Below, in pieces: positions 36,601 through 50,625 of a stretch of DNA of 64,000 nucleotides (positions are counted from its first letter, which is position 1; each line of letters starts with the position of its first letter). The stretch lies in contig NC_053416.1 of the NCBI RefSeq assembly GCF_016859285.1, positions 4,793,001 to 4,857,000 of the forward strand. The letters run 5' to 3'. The position numbers and the translations under genes were made by a program. The notes under the pieces were generated by a model. It searched no databases and was not told the DNA's origin. It was given only the letters and a program-made list of their open reading frames with translations. Source of the DNA: Xiphias gladius (lineage: Eukaryota > Chordata > Actinopteri > Istiophoriformes > Xiphiidae).

Positions 36601-37024
36601 TCGCAACCAGTGCTGCGGCTCCATCTGCTGCTGTGACCGACACTGTGACCCCACGACATCGTTATCCTTTGTCCATCACAAATAACTGTTCGGGAAACCT
36701 GCTTGGAAACCAAAGAATAAAGACGCTCATTATGACTCCAGAACTTGGCCTGAGAATCATCACGTTTTTATGGTCTTCTTCAGTATCAAAGTAATCGAGT
36801 GATTGTTGTTGTTACATTCATGGGTAAACTGCAAACGGGAACTTATAGTAGCTAACGTAGCAAACTTTTGATGCCAATATGCCAAAATGAATAATTAATC
36901 GACTAAGCTTTTCATTCCACCAAAGCCGCCTGTCGAGTGGATACCTCCACTGGATGTCCCGTTAGGATCTTTGCTCGGCCGGGGCATCCCACGGTTGATG
37001 ATCTCAATAGCATCCCGCTCGGCA
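33682..37024 (-). CDS. arhgef12: arhgef12 C-terminal tail exons
   Basis: Six exons: 36,945-37,024; 35,525-35,839; 35,112-35,357; 34,783-34,982; 33,784-33,856; and the last 14 coding bases 33,682-33,695. The 315-base exon is strongly acidic (SEDEEEELAVADRREEEEED) and also contains INPFDGMK. Next come LAMLKQALFNHMM, FVVLDFSAGSEEGSTDDDGG (compare human LILDGYDPVQESSTDEE) and the final helix LLQADLQYLK joined to EVEMKFNELR (human ADLEHLKKVEE). The end after SDDNN depends on which of two acceptors is used. An acceptor 11 bases inside the 35,839 edge is also possible. Confidence 0.8.
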
Positions 37025-39831
37025 CTGAAAAACAACCCCATTGGAAACAGTGAAAATGAATAAATAAAATAAATAAATCTAACGATAACATCAGTGAGCA
37101 AATCGGCAGCGTCAGTGGACTCACTCAGACTGAGCTGGAGGTGTGTCGCTGTTGTGAGGTTTGGCCTTCATGGCCTCAGCGCGTTGTGTGATCAGACACT
37201 GCCACCTGGATAGACAGAGGTGATCCAGCAGGATGAGACAAACAGGTAGACAGGTGACGTGCTGCCGTGTTCTGTGGTGCAAGACTCACGTTCTCTGGTC
37301 CGACACCGTCTGAGCCATCAGCTCGTAGATCTGAGCCCCGTTTTCCGACATGGACAGCACGAAGAAAGACTTGTTGTCTGATGAGAACAAAAACGCAACA
37401 CTGGTTATCGCACATTACACGATAGTTAGATATACGTACAGAATTATTAATGATGACTGTATACACAGCAAGTAACGTGACATACGCAAACCATTCAGAG
37501 AGCAAAAGAGCTGCGCTAGTGGCTGTGTGAGGGTGTGCTTAGGTACAGCGGTGCTTTGAGCCAATGTTCAGCTGGTAATTTTTACAAAGCTCACCGTTTT
37601 AGCTTGGCGTGTTAGCATGCTAAACATCCGCCAATTAGAACTAAACACAGAGCAAAATTTGACCTGACGTTTGTGCAAGATGAAAATTTAAGAGAAAAGT
37701 CATTACACTTCATCCTGTTGGGAACATGAATGTGTGTACCAAATTTCCCAGCAGTCCATCCAATAAACCACAGAGAAAAAAAAACAAAAAACACAGATGT
37801 GGACCCCATGGTGGCGCTACATGAAAAGTCATCAAAGTAAAAAGTCACTGTCGAGGTACCATGACGCAAATTTTGTGCCAATCCATCTCCCGCAATGTAT
37901 ATTGAGATATTTCACTGGCAAAATCTCTTTGAAAAGTTTGACCTGCTGGTGGCACCAGAATAAAAGTCAGGGCATCATCAAAGCGACTTAAAATTCCTCC
38001 TATGGGCGCAGTGGATATTTGTGGTGAATTTCCAACAATAGTTGGAAAGATATTTCACTCAAAATCAAAACTGTCGACCTCAAGGTGAGGATGGAAGTCA
38101 GGGAATCACCGATATTCTCGGGATTCATCCTCAGGGGAACATGAATGTCTGTACAAAATTTCACGGTAATCCATCCAATGGTTGTTGAGATATTTTGGTC
38201 TGGACCAAAGTGTTGGACTTACTGACAGTTGCCATCCCTGATTCACTAAAGAGAAAAGGTTCAGTGCACATACCAAAGTACAAATACAGAACTGAAAACG
38301 TTCTGAAGTGCGTGCGGTTCTCACCAGTTGCCACTGGACGGACCAGCACAGTGTTGAGTTTGATGACGGGGCTGAAGATGTGCTTGGTGTCAGTGGCGCT
38401 GGCCAGATTCTTGCCGTGGAACTTGAGGACCAGACGCTCGTCCTGTTTCTGCAGTAAAACCAGAATGTCCTCCAGGAGGATTGTGTACAGCTCTGAAAGG
38501 AAGACACTGGTGAGGAGGCTACTCCCAGACACAAGCCGAGCTGTTGCATTGTAGAGGTTTCTCCTCTTAGGCAGCCATCTCTTTCAACTCATTTCATAGT
38601 GTAAGAAAAAAATAAACTTGCTAAAGATCAGACACTTGCGAACATTCGGTCAAACTACCCAAACTAGCCGTTCAAGCTAACTGTTGCTGGAGTTGATATT
38701 TCTTTAATATCTGCATGTCCTCCTCTTAGTTTATACTGCATTCACAGATTTCTTTATGTACCAATCGTTTTGTCTTTATTGACTTTCCAGGAGAGAGGTC
38801 CCTCATGTACCATCTTCCTCTTGGTCAGGTCCAGATTCTGCAGGAAAAGAATCAACTTCCATTAAAAAAAAAAAAAAAATACAAATACAAAGAGCAAAGC
38901 CTCATCAATAACCTCAACATCTCGCCATCTGCCGTGACTGGATATTGGTCCAGAATAAAAGCTTCTGTACTACCGTGTCTCCCACATTCATGTACAGTTA
39001 ACAACAGTTGTTTAATTTGTTTTTGTTCTGTTTGTTTTTAAATTTTTCTTACCTTCAGCTCCAGGATCACGGGGTTTTCGCTCTGTTTGAGTGACAAGAG
39101 ATCCAACCTTCTTTGATACTCCTCTAGCCTCTGGCGAGAAAGAACACAGCTCGTTAAATACTTTCCAACCACTGGGAAACCGGCAAAATACAAAAAAAAA
39201 AACCAAACAAACCTTGAAATAATAAAAAAAATATCCCCAAACCTCCAGTGTAGACATAAATATAGCTTTCACCTTGATTGACATATATTTTACTAAGAGT
39301 CTAATGTCCTCACCTGTTTATTCTCTGCCTCTTTGACAGCCTGGTTGACGTAGTTGAGGATCTTTTTGCAACATTCGCCGGCCTTCTTCACCTTTTCCCT
39401 CTCCTCACCATCCTCTGTGGGAAGATAAACAAAAACAAAAAAATTGGTGATTAAATAAAACCCCAAATATCTGTCACTCTCCTTGGGGAATGTGATGAGC
39501 AAAACAATAGTTGGATACTTGCTTGCAGTCCTTTTTTTTTTTTTTTTTTTTTACCTGTGTACTTAGCAATATTGTCCAGCAGGAGCGGGTATTTGGTCAA
39601 TCTCTGCATTTCTACGGGAATGATGTCTTTGAGCTGCAGCCTGCGACACAGACGGTTGCTCTCAGCTTCCTGAAGACGATAAGGCGGAATGAGGAGGGTC
39701 GATAACCTTATAACCTATATACAATGATTAACATATCTAACCTATATTTAGGGCTCATTGTGATTTGTGTCTTCTTGCAATGAGGGAGGGGTTTGGGAAG
39801 AAATAAAATAAAAAAAAAAAAAAAAAAATTG

Positions 39832-39862
<31 letters not shown>

Positions 39863-42800
39863 AAAAAAAATTTGAAATTTTTTTGGTCAAAACTTAGGAC
39901 ATTGAGCCTTAGGTAAAGACTAAATGAGCGTATAGAAGTTCCCTACCAGCTGGCCTCAGATGAATCAACATATAAATATATAATCAATAATAAGAAGACC
40001 GGTGCTGGCTGGTAACCAATAGTCCTATTAACATAGTTATAACATTAAAAAAGAAGCACTGTAACCATTTTCAGGAAAACTCAGTTTCAGTGATGACATT
40101 AGTTGTTTTTTAATTGCCCTTTATGTATTACAATGGAGTAAAATTATTCAGCATTACACAATTAAGCATGAAACTTCACTCTCGACCTTGGATACACAAT
40201 TAATTCCTTTTCTCATACTGACTATTTCTTCACATTATTATTATAGAGGGAATGATTTTTTTTTAAATGCTGGGAAAAGGTAGAGAAGTCGACCTCTTCC
40301 AGGGTTAAAATACACTCACTGTATCTGCATGTACAGTCTTGCAAAATAACCCAGTCAAAAAGGAGTCATCGTCTGCTGTTTGTCTGAAATATCATGACTC
40401 TCTTGCCAAAAAAAAAAAAACTCCCACCCTGACAACAGACTGCGGTGCATTGTCTTGCGCTGACCTGCATGAATAAGTTGAACCTCTGGTCTTTCTTCTG
40501 CTTGGTCTTGATGAGCTCCAGTGCAGACGGCTGGTTACTACAGAAAGTTCCCACCGCTCTTTTTATCTTCTCCTCTTCCTCCCCGCTGAACTGGAAGCAA
40601 CACATACATACATGAGATTACATATTCGGCCATTTTCGTGTTTTTTTATTATTATAAATCTGAATTCCAATGGATGCACTGTAAATTCCCAAATTCTGCC
40701 TGATCAGATACAGGCCTTTATTTCCCTTTTTTTGTTTTTCTTACTTATTTAGCATGGATTGTAACCTACTACCGTGTTGTACTGTGGCATTATTATTATT
40801 AGTGGATGTGCACTGTGCAGTTTGGTGCATCTTTATTATGTTGTTCATGTAAATTTTAAGAGAGATGAAAACGAAACTTTTAGGCTAACTTTGACTCAAT
40901 TAGAGTTTTTTGTTTTTTTTTCTTATGACCAACGAGCACTGTCCCTACACTGTCCTTGTACTTGGGTTAGGATGTGGTAATCCTAACATAAGACCCCCAC
41001 GACACAGGATTTTGTACTAAAACACTCTGCCTAAGGAATCCTTTCGTAATCGGCTTGACTTTCAGTTCTCCTCAAAGTTTCAGGTGTGCCGACACTAAAC
41101 CGTAGCCTGTGCTGAAGCTTTAAATTTGCCCGAATAGAAACCTACCCATGCCAGGAGATCCTCTCCAATCTGACCCATCACCGATGTCTCGCTCCTCTTC
41201 CTGCTTGCCGTCATTTGCTCTGTGACAGAAACTGTGGAACACAGTGAGAGGAAATTCTGAAATAGAAACAATCAGTGGCTCGTTGTTGTCATCAGTTAAG
41301 GTCGTGCACCAATCCTTTCTTTATTGACAACAAATTGGTAAAGCACGTTTCTGAAATGTCATGCAAAAAAAAAAAAAAAAAAAAACACTTAAAAAACACA
41401 ATAAAAACATCCAAATTACAAAACTTCCTAGTGCCAGCCCATGTGACCCTTCTCTTGTGGAGGTCCCACTCATCTGGATTCCTTGAGATCCAAGCTCCCC
41501 GCCTCCTCCTCCTCCTCTAATTTTCTCTAATTATGTCCCCTCCCTTTGGTCGGACTCCGCCATGTTTCCAGTCCCCGTTCCTTTCTGAAAGGGTTCACGG
41601 TGTCATTGCTCTTCTTACCACCCGTCGTGGGCCCGTCGACCTGCCCCCTTGCACGCACAGTAGATCCTGTTTGTCTCTACGTCGTGCCAATCTTTCTCTT
41701 TCCACTTCTTCCTGGGCTGAGCCTGATCCTGGCTCGTTTGGTCAGTCAGTAAAGCTCTGGTACCAATAGTACGGTACTGGATAAGGACGTCGGATCTACG
41801 GGACTTTGCATTTACAACTGGCATTAATGAGCATCCGCGTTATCTAAACTCCGCCTGCGTTGCGATCAGATCTCAGCGTGCAAATTAGTTAGGTGGGGTT
41901 GGCGGACACTGTCAACAAAAACGGGGCCTCGCACATCAGGGGAAGCAATGCCACAGATGGGTGTCGCTCGTTTTTTAAAATCACCTTAGAATTTTGTAAA
42001 CATAGGCACAGTAAAAAAGTTCAGTCTTTATAAGTTTAAATGCAGTAACTGATCAGCATCAGACTTAAGAGTGTGCAGCTTTCCTTTTTTTTTTTTTTTC
42101 CCCTCAAGTCGCTGGATTCCAACATCTGGTCTTGTAACTTTGATTTGTTTCCCAGCTGCTGTAATGAGGAGGTTGCGACATGACAAACAGTGGAATTTTT
42201 TGGCTGAATTGCTTAAGTTATCGTCTTTAGAACAAGCTCATGGCTCTTAAAATAACCTTAAGTTACCTAAAGTAACAGCGTAAAAACACAGAAACTCGGC
42301 AGCTTCTATTGAAAACGTTACTGTATTTATACAGGTAATCATCAGGTTTGACGACTTACAATTGGTGATTTAAAACCTGGGTTAAGTCATGATGATCAGA
42401 TACAATACGTTTACAGATCACTTTTTTTATTTCATGTAAGCTTTAGTGAATGGTGTTATGAAGAGATGAGAAAGCAGGAAGGGGAGAAAAATCACAGAGG
42501 TGCTGAATTCTCTGACTTGCGCTCGGCCCTGTGCGGCGTGGAGAGTAGTGGGGTGTGTGTGTGAATGACGTTACCATGCAGCTGAATGATTTCCTCCAGG
42601 TTAATGAAGATGTGTCTGATGTCCTCTGGGGGGAGGATACCGTCTCTGTTCAGCCTCTGGTAGAAAACACAGTCCAGCACCTTCAGCATCCGCAGGTGGG
42701 CACGCTCAGTGTAGAACAGCTCTGGGGGCGGTTCGAGGAAAAGCGTACGGCGTGAGGGGAATACAGCGTTACTGTACGTCGCATTCGGAAAACGCGCGAC

Positions 42801-45800
42801 GCGTCCGTGACTTACCGTTGATGACCTCCTGCCGTTTGATCTCCTGCGGCGTCAGGCTCGCCAGGACGCCTCGACTGACCAGGCTCTGCCAGTTCAGAGG
42901 GTCTTCTTCACACTCCACCTCACCTCCCTGGTCGTCTTCGCTCTGGACGTCGGCCGAGCTCACCGAACACTGCACCTCCATCCTACTGCCGACCAAAGAC
43001 GGGGGGGAGAGAGGCTTTTAAAAAAAAGCTTACTGGGTCTTGATCGAGGGTTTTACAAGCTGTTACAACCACTGCTGTCATGTTAATCTTTAATTACTGC
43101 ATTAAACAGTAAGAAGAAAATTGATACAGTAATTCTCTCCTACTGTGTGAACTGAAACGATGAACTAATCTGCAACTATTTTGATGATCCATTTGTCATT
43201 TGAGTCATTTTTTAAGCAAAAATGCCAAAAAAGAAAAAAGAAAAAAGAAAAAGACAGGTTCAATCTTCTCAAATGTGTAGACTTGCTGCTTCTGTTTGTC
43301 TCCCATGACATTAAACTGAATATCTAATATACCACCTGGGGCTGAAACGCATTTTTCATCATTTTCTGACATTTTATAGACTAAATCAAATACGACCCCC
43401 GGTTTGATCGATCGTGAAAATAATCGTTAGTTGCAACCCTACGTTAACGCCCTCTCTCGTGCTCTCCTGATTAATTCCAACTGAGCATGTACTTACAGCT
43501 GACATTTGGCAGCCAAGGGAAAATTACCCCTCTTATTACCCCTGTTATTTGCCCCTAGAGGTGGACATAACAGAGATCAGCAATTCATAATAAAAAAGGT
43601 CTGAACTTCTACACTGTTGTTTTTCTGTTTTTTGCTGGGGTATTTTTTGTGCAGTATATGTCCTCTAGTACAGTCCCATCCTACTGGATGGATATGACTT
43701 TTATTTTAATTTTATTCACTGGTTTAAAATCAAAATCTGTGCTGGTGTACTGTTACAGATTATTTAAGAATCGGTTGTTGGTTTTTCTATCACGTGTGTA
43801 CTTTTCCTTTAGATGTGGTGACTTGGCTGTAGCTCGTTGCACGGCGCTTTCAAGAACTATAACAACCTGGTAATCTCCGTGTCCGTGCGTCCAGCTGCTA
43901 TGAAAAAAATGTAGTGTCCGCTCTTGCTCTCTGTTGTACAGTTTTCTGCAAGCGTGCTAAAATGGATCTGCATTATCATTAATGCAAGAACCATGAATGC
44001 TGCTCATCATGTCGTACAATATACAACAACTGCCTCTCTTGTGTCCCCGGTGGAGGGGGACTATTAAAGAGAAAATCCAAACACTGTAAATACCTGAAAG
44101 CCTCCTGATCTTCCTCCTGTAACTGCTCCAGGTTGGAAGGGCTGAAGTCAAACTGAGTGCCGGTAGGACTGAAGACGCTTTCCTGCTGGTCCCCTGACTG
44201 CGGACTCTCGCCCAGTCTGGGCTGGATGGAAAATGGAGACATATCTGTAGAGTAAAGAGAAGAACGGTACAATAAAGAGGAAATGAGGAAAGGAATGTGC
44301 TGTAGGTCTGACTGACGGGTCTGTGTATCATCCGTTCATTCAATTATTTAATTCAATCTGGAAAACAGAAATAAAATAAGAAATGTGAGTTGATGGATGA
44401 GCTCTGCAACATAATACTTGTGTCTGTTTGGGTATTTATCTTTATGAAGGAAGTCGTCTGGGAATAAGGGAAAAATTAGTGAGTTCGTGAATACATCACT
44501 TAATGTCACTGTAGAACGTACAATCATCACGAACGGGCTCCGTGGAAAGAACAAGTGTTACCCCTTCCTCAATAAAAGTGATAATGTGTGGGATGTCCCA
44601 CTTTGTAAACAGGGAAGCTGACACCCCTGTAGGGTCTGTATCCTTACAATGCTTAGCCTGCCGTAACATGTAAATCAGACTATTTCTGACTAATACGTGC
44701 GGTTAGTTTCAGTCATCAACAGTCATTCTCCTCCACTGGTTTATAAAATTTAAACACTTCAAAATGAAAACGGCAAAAAAAAAAACGGTGCCTCGAAATG
44801 TTTGAACGGACAGATGATACATGGACCTTTATGCTAATCCAGAGTCCATGCAAATATTCCTGTATTTCCATTTCTGTCTTTGGTGAGCTTTTAAAGGAAG
44901 AAGAAAATATACATTTTTTTTATATCCCTTTACTTTTTACTCTCCCTGGAGTAGGTTTGTGGTAACCTTGCTGTATTTCATCCCAACTAATAACTGGTAT
45001 TGCTGTGGTACGGCTAGGGTACCCGTAGTGTGACTTATGCATCTGCAACTGTTCTACTCGTTTGTTCATCTCCCGTGGTCTCACGATTCCCATGAGGATT
45101 AAGTTCACTGTTAAGGAAAAAAGAAAAAAAAAATCTGCGATTTCAAGAATAAAGTCCAAATATCTTGACAAAAACAAAAGTTGTAATGTTAGGAGAAAAA
45201 AAGTTGTAATTACCAAAAAAAAAAAAAAAAGATTCCAAATATTATGTGAATGACGTTATATTTAAAAAAAAAAAAAAGTCAGGTAAAAGGGGCCATAATA
45301 CTCCCATTTAGTGCTATAGCGTCGAATGATACTACACAGGACACTGGTTCCCAACCTGGGGACTGAGATTAATCTAAAGGGTCACAAAATGTTTCAGTTC
45401 TGTTTGTTTTTGGCGTTTCTTATCTTTTTGTTGAAATACTTTAGTTTGTCTCTTCGGCTTTCTAATAATTATTCCAATGAAAAAATCTGAGATGGAAAAA
45501 CACTTTGACCAAACTGTTCGAAACTTATGGAAATACAACCTGTCACAAGGGACAAAAAATAGTGAACTACTGAGCTACAGTATCACTGTCATGTTCCAAA
45601 TAATATTCCGATAGTTACTTGTTTTGTTTAGCATTTTTCAAAGGATCCCCCTTAGGGATTAATTTGCGTCTTTTTCATCTGGGAATGTTTAAAAAAAAAA
45701 AAAATCTGTGAGAAAGAGAAACGGGAACTTCTTACTGGAGTCCGAGTCTTGTCCGCTGGTCTCCGAGGCCTGACCAACGGGGGAGCTGTGTGTAGGGGAG

Positions 45801-48800
45801 GCAGTGGAAGGCAAAACATGGGGACCGGTGTCTGATCCCTCACTGGGCTGTAATCCACGGATCCGTCCGGGAGCCGCGGCGGAGGAGTCGGGCTGCTCGG
45901 AGATGCCGAGGGGCGGCTGGGAGAGCTGCTTCGGTGAGCGCTGCTTGTTGAGATCCACGGCCTTTCCGACTGCACACAAGCGTACACGTGCAGAGCGGTA
46001 GAGAAAACATGGGCGGGCAGATATTGAAAATCACACACACCGATAGTATGTATGAATGTAGGCACTGAGATACACGCAGTAGATATGACAAACTGTCAAC
46101 CTCTGTGAAAATGTTTAGATTTATTTTCTGCAGCACAGGGACAGAATTTTACCGGATTTTACTGGTTCATTACAGTCGCAATAAATAAAACTTACCTCAC
46201 GCCGCGTGAAAGGTGATGGGGTGTGTGGTATCTGTGATGTTTTAAAACAGCAGAACTGCCTCACCTGAAGTTGAATCCACTCTGCTCAGGCGCCTGGGCG
46301 GGCCGAGGATGTTGGGAAACCGAGGCTTTTTCACCTTCTCCTCTCCCTCCTTCTCAGGCTTGATACTCTTCTGCTCGTCGAAACAACACACATTTGTCTG
46401 TGAAATGTTCACTGAAGAGGCATTTCAAACATTTAAAAGCAGTTATTTTTACTTCCAGCCTCTCTAACACCGTGCTGTCATTCAAATCAATGATTCCAAG
46501 CCAATCGTAATCGAAAACTAATAAAAATCATGTGTGAAGCATTTTATCCGACGTAACACGAAAACAGTGGAGCACAGTTCACTGCGTGAAATGTCTTTCC
46601 TTAGTTTATATCTTGCATAGATTTTTCATATCGTGACAATATTGGAAAAATACTCTCTTCTGCGCTGTGACACTGATGAACCGTATCAACCATCTCCAAT
46701 TCATAATCATCCACCTATAACTTAGCACATTGCATTTTTTTCATTTTTGTTCATATTGTATCACGGTCTAATGTGAAATTCAATGTTACATGTACACATT
46801 GGTGCAGATGATAGATAAAAAGCAAAATGTATAGCTAAACCAAAATAGATAAATAAACATATTTGTGTCTCCCTGGTTCTGCAGAGGGGGATCGAACCTT
46901 AATCTTGGGCAGGAAATTGATCCGCGCTCGTTTATGTTCAAGGCCGCGCGGCTCCTTCACTTTCACCCCGAGGTGCTTCATATAGGTGAGAACCACGTAC
47001 TGCATCGTCTGGCTGCAACACGACAGGACACACAGTCAAGGAAAGAAGCAGGTTGGGTTTTTTTTTACTGTGTGGCAAATATTTACAAATCTTAAGGGTT
47101 CAACTCTAGATTTTATTAATCTCTACCATTATTACACACACACATATTACTTTTCTATCAAACACTTGATATATTACATACTTGGGACTCAGACTGCTAT
47201 TATTACAGTCATCTTTTAAGGTATTTTCATGCAATGTAGCATAAATGACATTAGAATTTAAGCACTGACAAGATGGTCTTTTTCTAAAGTTAGCGCAACA
47301 GTAAAATATCTGCACAGAGACTGAAACACCTCTGGACAGACAGACAGACACTAACTGCTCCGCGGCGGACTGATGGCGTAAAATATAAAAAAAAAACTCT
47401 CTCCTCTTACCCCTTCTCCTCTTCTGAGGGCTGTGACGTCAACCTGTAACAAGCAACTCGGGGTTAGCACACACACACGGTCGTGTGTGGAATATAAGAA
47501 TGGAATATTCACGTGCTTTGCGTTAGTGTGCGCGCTCAGGGACTCACAGGACATCCTCGATCCGGGAGATGATGTGTTCAGCGCAGGAGCATTCCTTCTC
47601 CAGGGCCTGTTGGTCCTTTCCGCGCTCTACGTCCAGCTTAGACAGCTCGTCTTCGGCCAGAGTCAGACCCATGCTGCGCTTCTGTCTGCACAGATAGACA
47701 CAAACACACAAATGACGCCACACATAGATATTACCTTAGGGGCGAACGTCCTGTCAGGAGGTTTCTGTCGGGACAGTTACAAAAAAAGTCACATCCTCAT
47801 TGTCAGAACAGTTACTCAGTGATGTGACCTGAAGTCCTACCTGAAGTCCTCCAGGTTCTTGAGCAGGTCTGGTAGGAGTGTGTCCTGTAACATCTGGGTG
47901 TACTGTTTGCAGAGCTCCTCCGGGATTAACTCCAGCCTCCGCTTCTCTGTGGGGACCACAAACACACACCCCCAAAAAAAACAAGTCAACCTGGGGACAT
48001 CTTATCGCAACTCTTAGCTTTCACCAGGAAAATGAAATAGTTTCTTGTGTTTCCGAAACTGCTAAAGAGAGTGGGCACAATAATACTGCACGCCTGCGTC
48101 ATTCTGAAAACCACTTCATCCATCCATTTGTCCATCAACACTTTGAACTACTGGCAAGATTCTTAATCTGAGGTAAAATACTGTTAACTCACGGTGGAGC
48201 TGCACCAATCCGATATGCCGACCTTATTAGGAGGACTGAGTACTGGCTATGACATGACAGATCCACATTAAATACATTTTTCTTCGTCAGTGTCACTATA
48301 AGATTCGGTTTTTCCCACTGGTCTCATGTTCCCTTACGTAAAAGGTTAATTACGTAAGTTCCGCACAATGTGTTACACAGATTTTTGAATTTGGGAAAAA
48401 GAAGAGAGCAGTGGTTTCGGATGCTGGCGGAAAACTTGCATCGGAGCAGTGCATCCCTAATTCACGGTTCACTCACTACTTCCTAAAAACTCCGACCACA
48501 TCTCACATAGTGTTCAATGCAGTCAAAAGATTTCTAGCTGATGTGTTTGGCGACTTCCATTTAGTGCCACCGTCAGGTAAAAATGACCCATTGTACAAAA
48601 GAAGTAATAATAATGGCAGATAAAATGTACTGATCACATTTATGCCAGTAGGAGGATGAACCCTTTCCCTTCGGACGCTTCATGAACTTTCCCTTCGTGC
48701 AAACTGCAGGACAAAGTGTCGCCAGAATATCTCACCGTCTGTCACGACTGCCACGAAGTTTGCCGATTGAGGAATACCACTTTTATACTTTTATAACTCC

Positions 48801-50573
48801 ATGGTCTTTCCCCTGTTGTGCCACCCTCGGGACAACCTTTTCGTTTTTTGCCCCGCTACGGGTGGGGATCGAATCATCAGTTTATGTGTTTAACATTGTG
48901 GGCGTGCAAATGAACCAAAGCCTCCACTAGCCGCAATTTAGATCAAACAGTACCACAGAAATATACGAGTGTGAAAATGTTATCTTTTGGGGGGTTTTTT
49001 TGAAATTTTTACATACTTTTGTGAAAGCAACTGCACATTGTGAACAACTGCACCGGAACAACCCGTATCATTAAAAACATGAAGCTGGTACCTACAGATT
49101 AGCTACATCACGGGATCAACTCTCCCAACATTCAATCAGGGGTCTGTAGCCTATTGACTCGGATGTTGCGGACAACGCGATAACCAGCTCGTGATTCTCA
49201 GCATAACAAGGAAAGAAATCAGAGACAGATTTCAGCGTCTCTCTGTTTCATACCCAATTCAGATGAAACTGTCTCCGGCACTGGTACTTTAAGATTCTGG
49301 GGGAAAAAAAACAAAACAAAAAAAGGCAGTTCAATTCAATTCAATACAAACAATTCAAGAAGTCAGAAAGTTGGGCAAAGGGCAAAGAAAGTGACTGAGC
49401 AGGACAAAGCAAAGAGAAGACAGGAACCTACTGCTGTTCGATCCATGAAGAGTGAGTGGAATTCCATGAAGAAGCGTCGGCTTTCTTTGGAGCTGGTCTG
49501 CTTGTGCATGTCAGCGTAGAGATAACACAGCTATCGAGGGGAGAAGACCGTCGTCTCGTTTAGTATGTTATCAGGTCAAGATGATTTCATGTCTTTACCG
49601 CTCCAAAACATCAACGATACACATTATCCCATCGGAACACGGAGCTTTTTTTTCTGGTCAGCGAAGGCAGTCCACAAGGCTCGATCACCGAGCCTCACTT
49701 TGTTTCCTATTAAAACTTTATTTAGTAACTCTTATTCATATCCCTTTTTTTTCAGCATAGCAATGTATGTCTGTCATTAAAACTGACGGTACCACTACGT
49801 ACGTGAAGGGCTGTACTCCAAAACAAGCTTCCAACCATTTTTATAATTCACTGTGTTATGTAGTACGACGTTCACGGCCGACGAGAACTATTTGCACAGT
49901 AAGTGGTGCTCGGACTGAACTTGTACAAATAAAAAAAAGAACAAAACAAAAAAAACCTTGCACTGAATCTATACCGTAAAACTATATGACTCAAGGCTTT
50001 ACTTGTCAAGATAAACCTAGCTCATCATTTAGTTCACTTCCATACAGTTCATGCTTTATGTTCTAACCGTATATATGTATCGTTTTTAAAGGGAAACGCC
50101 GGCAATATCCTGTATTTTGCTTGTAGTCAACGAATCCCCGAAAAGGCCAAAGTCAACAATGAATCCATCCTGCTGACAAGCGCTGTCTGTGTAGCCACAC
50201 ATCTTATTCCTCTTACCCATGGAGCTCCACTGCTGTCCGAAAACTATTGAAAACACATTAATGAGTCACACGGTTGCGCTGGCTGCAACATTTTTTTTCA
50301 CACCTGTTTAGAATAAAGTTTGCTAACGACAACAACAGCGCCCGGCTGCTACAGGAAGTTACTGACCCTTCCTGTAAAAAAAAGAAAACAACTATATTTA
50401 AAAACTAAAACGATATATTTTTGAGCTGTGTATTTAGACGCGTCCTAGCTCATTTTTGGTTTTGGTGAAGAGGCCCTGTGTGATATAGCAGAACTACTGT
50501 ATATGATATTATAGAATATAACCCACAGAATGCTGACCAAATTAATAGCACTGCTATTACCTTAGTCTGTACT

Positions 50574-50625
<52 letters not shown>

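Noticed and set aside
46880..46905. tRNA T-arm-like GGTTCGATCC on the minus strand
   Set aside because: It coincides with the donor of the arhgef12 exon at 46,898, and the upstream 60 bases are coding and cannot form D and anticodon arms.
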